A DNA stretch of 64,000 nucleotides from GCA-003244245 sp049673305. GTDB lineage: Bacteria > Actinomycetota > Actinomycetes > Mycobacteriales > Pseudonocardiaceae. The position numbers and the translations under genes are program-made. The stretch spans positions 94,442 through 158,441 of the forward strand of contig JBATXM010000290.1 of assembly GCA_049673305.1 (NCBI GenBank), given 5' to 3'. Of the stretch, positions 61,908 to 64,000 are shown in pieces; the first letter of the stretch is position 1; every line of letters starts with the position of its first letter. The notes beneath the pieces are model-generated. The model made no database searches, was not told the origin of the DNA, and saw nothing but the letters and a program-made list of their open reading frames with translations.

Positions 61908-62189
61908 ATGGCTACCGTCGTCGCGAACGTCATGACCGTTGACCTAGCCATCGTTGACGCCGGAGCGCCGGTCAGTGAAGCAGCCCGGCAGATGCACGCC
62001 AGCGACGCCGCCTACCGACGCACCCCAAGGCCGACGACACCACAGCCTTCAAGCACAGGGCCCGCAGCCACCACCGGGCCCCACAACGAACCACACCCCA
62101 AAACAGGCACACCGACAGCACAAAACATCACACTCGGCCACAAACCGGTCGATCAAAATCCCGCAGGTTTGGCTAGCCGTTTCATATGA
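61908..62189 (+). pseudogene. truncated CBS-domain protein
   Basis: ATG 61908 opens a frame whose first 33 residues (VVANVMTVDLAIVDAGAPVS then EAARQMHASDA) are the start of a CBS domain: strand, VMT turn and first helix. The domain then breaks into a low-complexity Pro/Thr/His run with no CBS features to the stop at 62189. The downstream DNA (about 62015-62145) is almost free of T on the plus strand, a composition unlike the neighbours, suggesting that foreign sequence replaced the rest of the gene. Confidence 0.55.
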
Positions 62190-62641
62190 GCATCCATATT
62201 CGGCCTCACCCTCAGTCACAGTTCGCTAGTAATCCGAGGTGGTTTCCTGCTCATGTAGGCTATTACGCTGGGCTGAACGAGTGAATCATCTGCAATTCAG
62301 CAATATTCCGTGGTGACCCCAGATAACATCGCTGGGTACCGTACCATCGACCACCGGGATCAGGGCAAACATACTGGCCACCACCAGGCTCCACAGACAA
62401 GGAGGGCAGTGGCGGAAGATCACAGCATATGTTGTGATCGATGCTACGGGTGTTAGCCCTCCAGGCCCATGCAAGCAGGGATTTAGGGATTAACCACCGC
62501 TCACCCAACCGGTGGTTAATCGACATATTTTAGTCGGTACCCGCCGCGCTCTTCAATATGTTGACGCTGAGTCAACGATGCAATCACATGCAGCCTGTGA
62601 TTCCCTCTCATGCGTTCTTCGAACCCTGAAGGAGAACAGCC
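62190..62641. other. gene-free spacer with hairpin 62488-62521
   Basis: No gene is visible. A perfect 12-bp inverted repeat GATTAACCACCG (62488-62499) with 62510-62521 and a 10-nt loop lies 121 bp before the start of the DUF6777 frame. It is AT-richer than the surroundings and may be an operator or terminator. The sequence after it is AT-rich and probably includes the promoter of the next gene. Confidence 0.45.
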
Positions 62642-63838
62642 ATAATCGAAGAAGAACGTTCCGGTGACGAGCAACAGCAGAATCGGCGTCGCTGGAGGCT
62701 TCGTCTCGACAACATCAAAGCCAAGTGGCCAGTGTCGGGAGGACTCACCCTGGCGGGCAGCGGTTTCGGCGGAGCAGTGCTTGCCGTCCTCATTTTGTTG
62801 ATCTTCCACCATCCCCAGTCGCAGGTCCAACCCTCCACTGCGGAGGTGCAGCGCGAGCCCATCTCCTCCACGGGAGCGAACCCGTTCATGTCCCCGGTGG
62901 GTCAGGACCAGCCAAACATCACCACAGTGACCAATACTGGCGGCGCGTTCTCCGGGAGCACCTCGGGGTTGTTCGGCGAGACGGGTGACAAGCCAAGCTG
63001 TGACGCGCAGAGCCTAGTCGCGAACCTGCGAGCCGACCCCACCAAGGCGGATGCCTGGGCCGATGCGCTCGGACTCCACGCTGAGGACATTCCCAGCTAC
63101 GTGACAAGCCTGATTCCGGTGGTGCTGCGGTCGGACACCGCAGTCACGAGCTATGGCTACGCCGACGGCCACTTCTTTGCCTACCCAGCGGTGCTGCAGG
63201 CCGGCACGGCAGTATTCATCAACAGCTATGGCGAGCCTAAGGTCAAGTGCTTCAGTGGCAACCCGTTGACGGCGGCGATGTCCTACCCACAAGTCAGCTA
63301 CGTTGGCTCCCCCTGGCAAGGCTTCCAGCCGACATCGATCACGGTGATCAACCGAGCCACAACAGTGATCAACAACTACACCTTCGTCAACGTCGTCAAG
63401 GGAACCACGATCTACCGTCCGGCTCCTCGGCCGCAGTACAACGATGACAACTGGTATTGCAAGAAGCACCTTGATGCCGATAGGTGCCAGGGCGGAACGA
63501 GGGGCACACCTCCAGTGGTCCCCGCACCCCTCGTAACTACCGCACCCTCGGTAGTTCCCGCACCCTCCATAACCATCGCACCCTCCGTAGCTCCCGCACC
63601 CTCCGTAACCACCGCATCCCCGCTAGTTCCCGCGCCCTCCATAACCATCGCACCCCCGGTAGTCCCTGCACCCCCCGTAACCACCGCACCCCCGGTAGCT
63701 CCCGTAACCACCGCATCCCCAGTTGCCCCCGCACCCCCGGTAGTCCCTGCACCCCCCGTAACGACCGCACCCCCGGTAACTCCCGTAACCACCGCACCCC
63801 CAGTGGTTCCCGCACCCCCCGTAACCACCGCACCTTGA
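62642..63838 (+). CDS. DUF6777-like secreted protein, unusual start
   Basis: An outer-surface protein with an N-terminal membrane helix (VSGGLTLAGSGFGGAVLAVL), a DUF6777-like domain (CDAQSLVANLRADPTKADAW, LQAGTAVFINSYG, VKCFSGNPL) and a Pro/Val/Thr tail of 12-residue units resembling PVVPAPPVTTAP. The only normal start is GTG 62732, which lacks a ribosome site and would begin just before the helix. GAAGGAGA ends 7 nt before the in-frame ATA at 62642, adding a charged cytoplasmic segment (IEEERSGDEQQQNRRRWRLR). I give 62642 as the probable start; with GTG the protein has 368 residues. The tail is likely wall-spanning. Confidence 0.75.
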   Translation: MIEEERSGDEQQQNRRRWRLRLDNIKAKWPVSGGLTLAGSGFGGAVLAVLILLIFHHPQSQVQPSTAEVQREPISSTGANPFMSPVGQDQPNITTVTNTGGAFSGSTSGLFGETGDKPSCDAQSLVANLRADPTKADAWADALGLHAEDIPSYVTSLIPVVLRSDTAVTSYGYADGHFFAYPAVLQAGTAVFINSYGEPKVKCFSGNPLTAAMSYPQVSYVGSPWQGFQPTSITVINRATTVINNYTFVNVVKGTTIYRPAPRPQYNDDNWYCKKHLDADRCQGGTRGTPPVVPAPLVTTAPSVVPAPSITIAPSVAPAPSVTTASPLVPAPSITIAPPVVPAPPVTTAPPVAPVTTASPVAPAPPVVPAPPVTTAPPVTPVTTAPPVVPAPPVTTAP

Positions 63839-63955
63839 GGTGCTCCGGTGAGTCGGAAGCCATCTCAGTCGCTCCTAGACTGAACTTACTTGATCTTTGT
63901 GGGCGTGCGTGGCTGTGAGCTGCGGGTTTGATGTCGGCTGGGTCGGTGTTCGTGG

Positions 63956-64000
63956 CTACGTGCCGGCGAGGGTCAGGGGGATGGGAGCACCGATCAACTC
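63956..64000 (-). CDS. possible 3' end of a gene running off the window
   Basis: Reading inwards from the right edge on the minus strand gives ELIGAPIPLTLAGT and a TAG stop at 63956-63958. The phrase is protein-like and GC-rich in third positions, but 14 residues cannot identify a family. The 117 bp between it and the DUF6777 stop show no gene. Confidence 0.25.
   Translation of the reverse strand, partial: ELIGAPIPLTLAGT

Noticed and set aside
63506..63836. Repeated 36-bp units taken at first for a CRISPR-like array
   Set aside because: The units are in frame, encode the Pro/Val/Thr tail of the DUF6777-like protein, and have no unique spacers.

Overview
The window is about 70% GC and almost fully coding, with actinobacterial start-codon use (many GTG), frequent ATGA or GTGA stop/start overlaps, WhiJ-type XRE-DUF5753/DUF397 gene pairs and a large arabinogalactan toolkit: three Emb-type arabinosyltransferases, DprE1, DprE2, decaprenyl-phosphate phosphoribosyltransferase UbiA, a PAP2 phosphatase, two GlfT2-type galactofuranosyltransferases and a GtrA protein. 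No mycolate gene is visible. This fits an arabinogalactan-walled, probably mycolate-free actinomycete, most likely Pseudonocardiales. That placement is inference. There is no rRNA, tRNA, CRISPR array or intact insertion sequence that I can see.

Layout. 0-2.7 kb: an FAD oxidoreductase and a P450, translationally coupled. 2.7-9.7 kb: GtrA (minus), then two tandem Emb paralogues. 9.7-14.1 kb: a small gene, a 39-bp perfect palindrome, an XRE/DUF397 pair and a HelD-like RNA polymerase helicase. 14.1-22.3 kb: a beta-lactamase-fold protein, then an operon emb-pabB-dprE1-dprE2. 22.3-33.8 kb: a DUF4389 membrane protein, a TetR/MFS pair, a CoA-transferase coupled to an acyl-CoA synthetase/acyl-CoA dehydrogenase fusion, and a sugar-type ABC transporter. 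33.8-40.1 kb (minus): glfT2-like, glfT2, PAP2, ubiA and satP as one operon. 40.2-47.5 kb: DUF427, AlgH, MFS, Idi, and a type II restriction-modification set (Vsr, C5 methylase, Eco29kI-like nuclease). 47.5-55.8 kb: DUF805, a second XRE/DUF397 pair, then the conserved pcnA-nudix-DUF6049 group followed by a pseudokinase/discoidin gene with no MurJ part. 55.8-64 kb: accessory sequence with a 30-codon gene that has its own strong terminator, an XRE/TPR regulator, a tandem protoglobin, an alpha/beta hydrolase, gene remnants and a DUF6777 protein.

How it works together. DprE1, DprE2, UbiA and the PAP2 phosphatase are the known route to decaprenyl-phosphoryl-arabinose, the Emb proteins would use it outside the membrane, and the GlfT2 proteins would build the galactan that carries the arabinan. 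The DprE1 here has Thr377 where the benzothiazinone-reactive Cys of M. tuberculosis lies. Gene-poor spacers hold several families of dispersed palindromic repeats and one pair of mutually exclusive hairpins, which are the least explained structures here.
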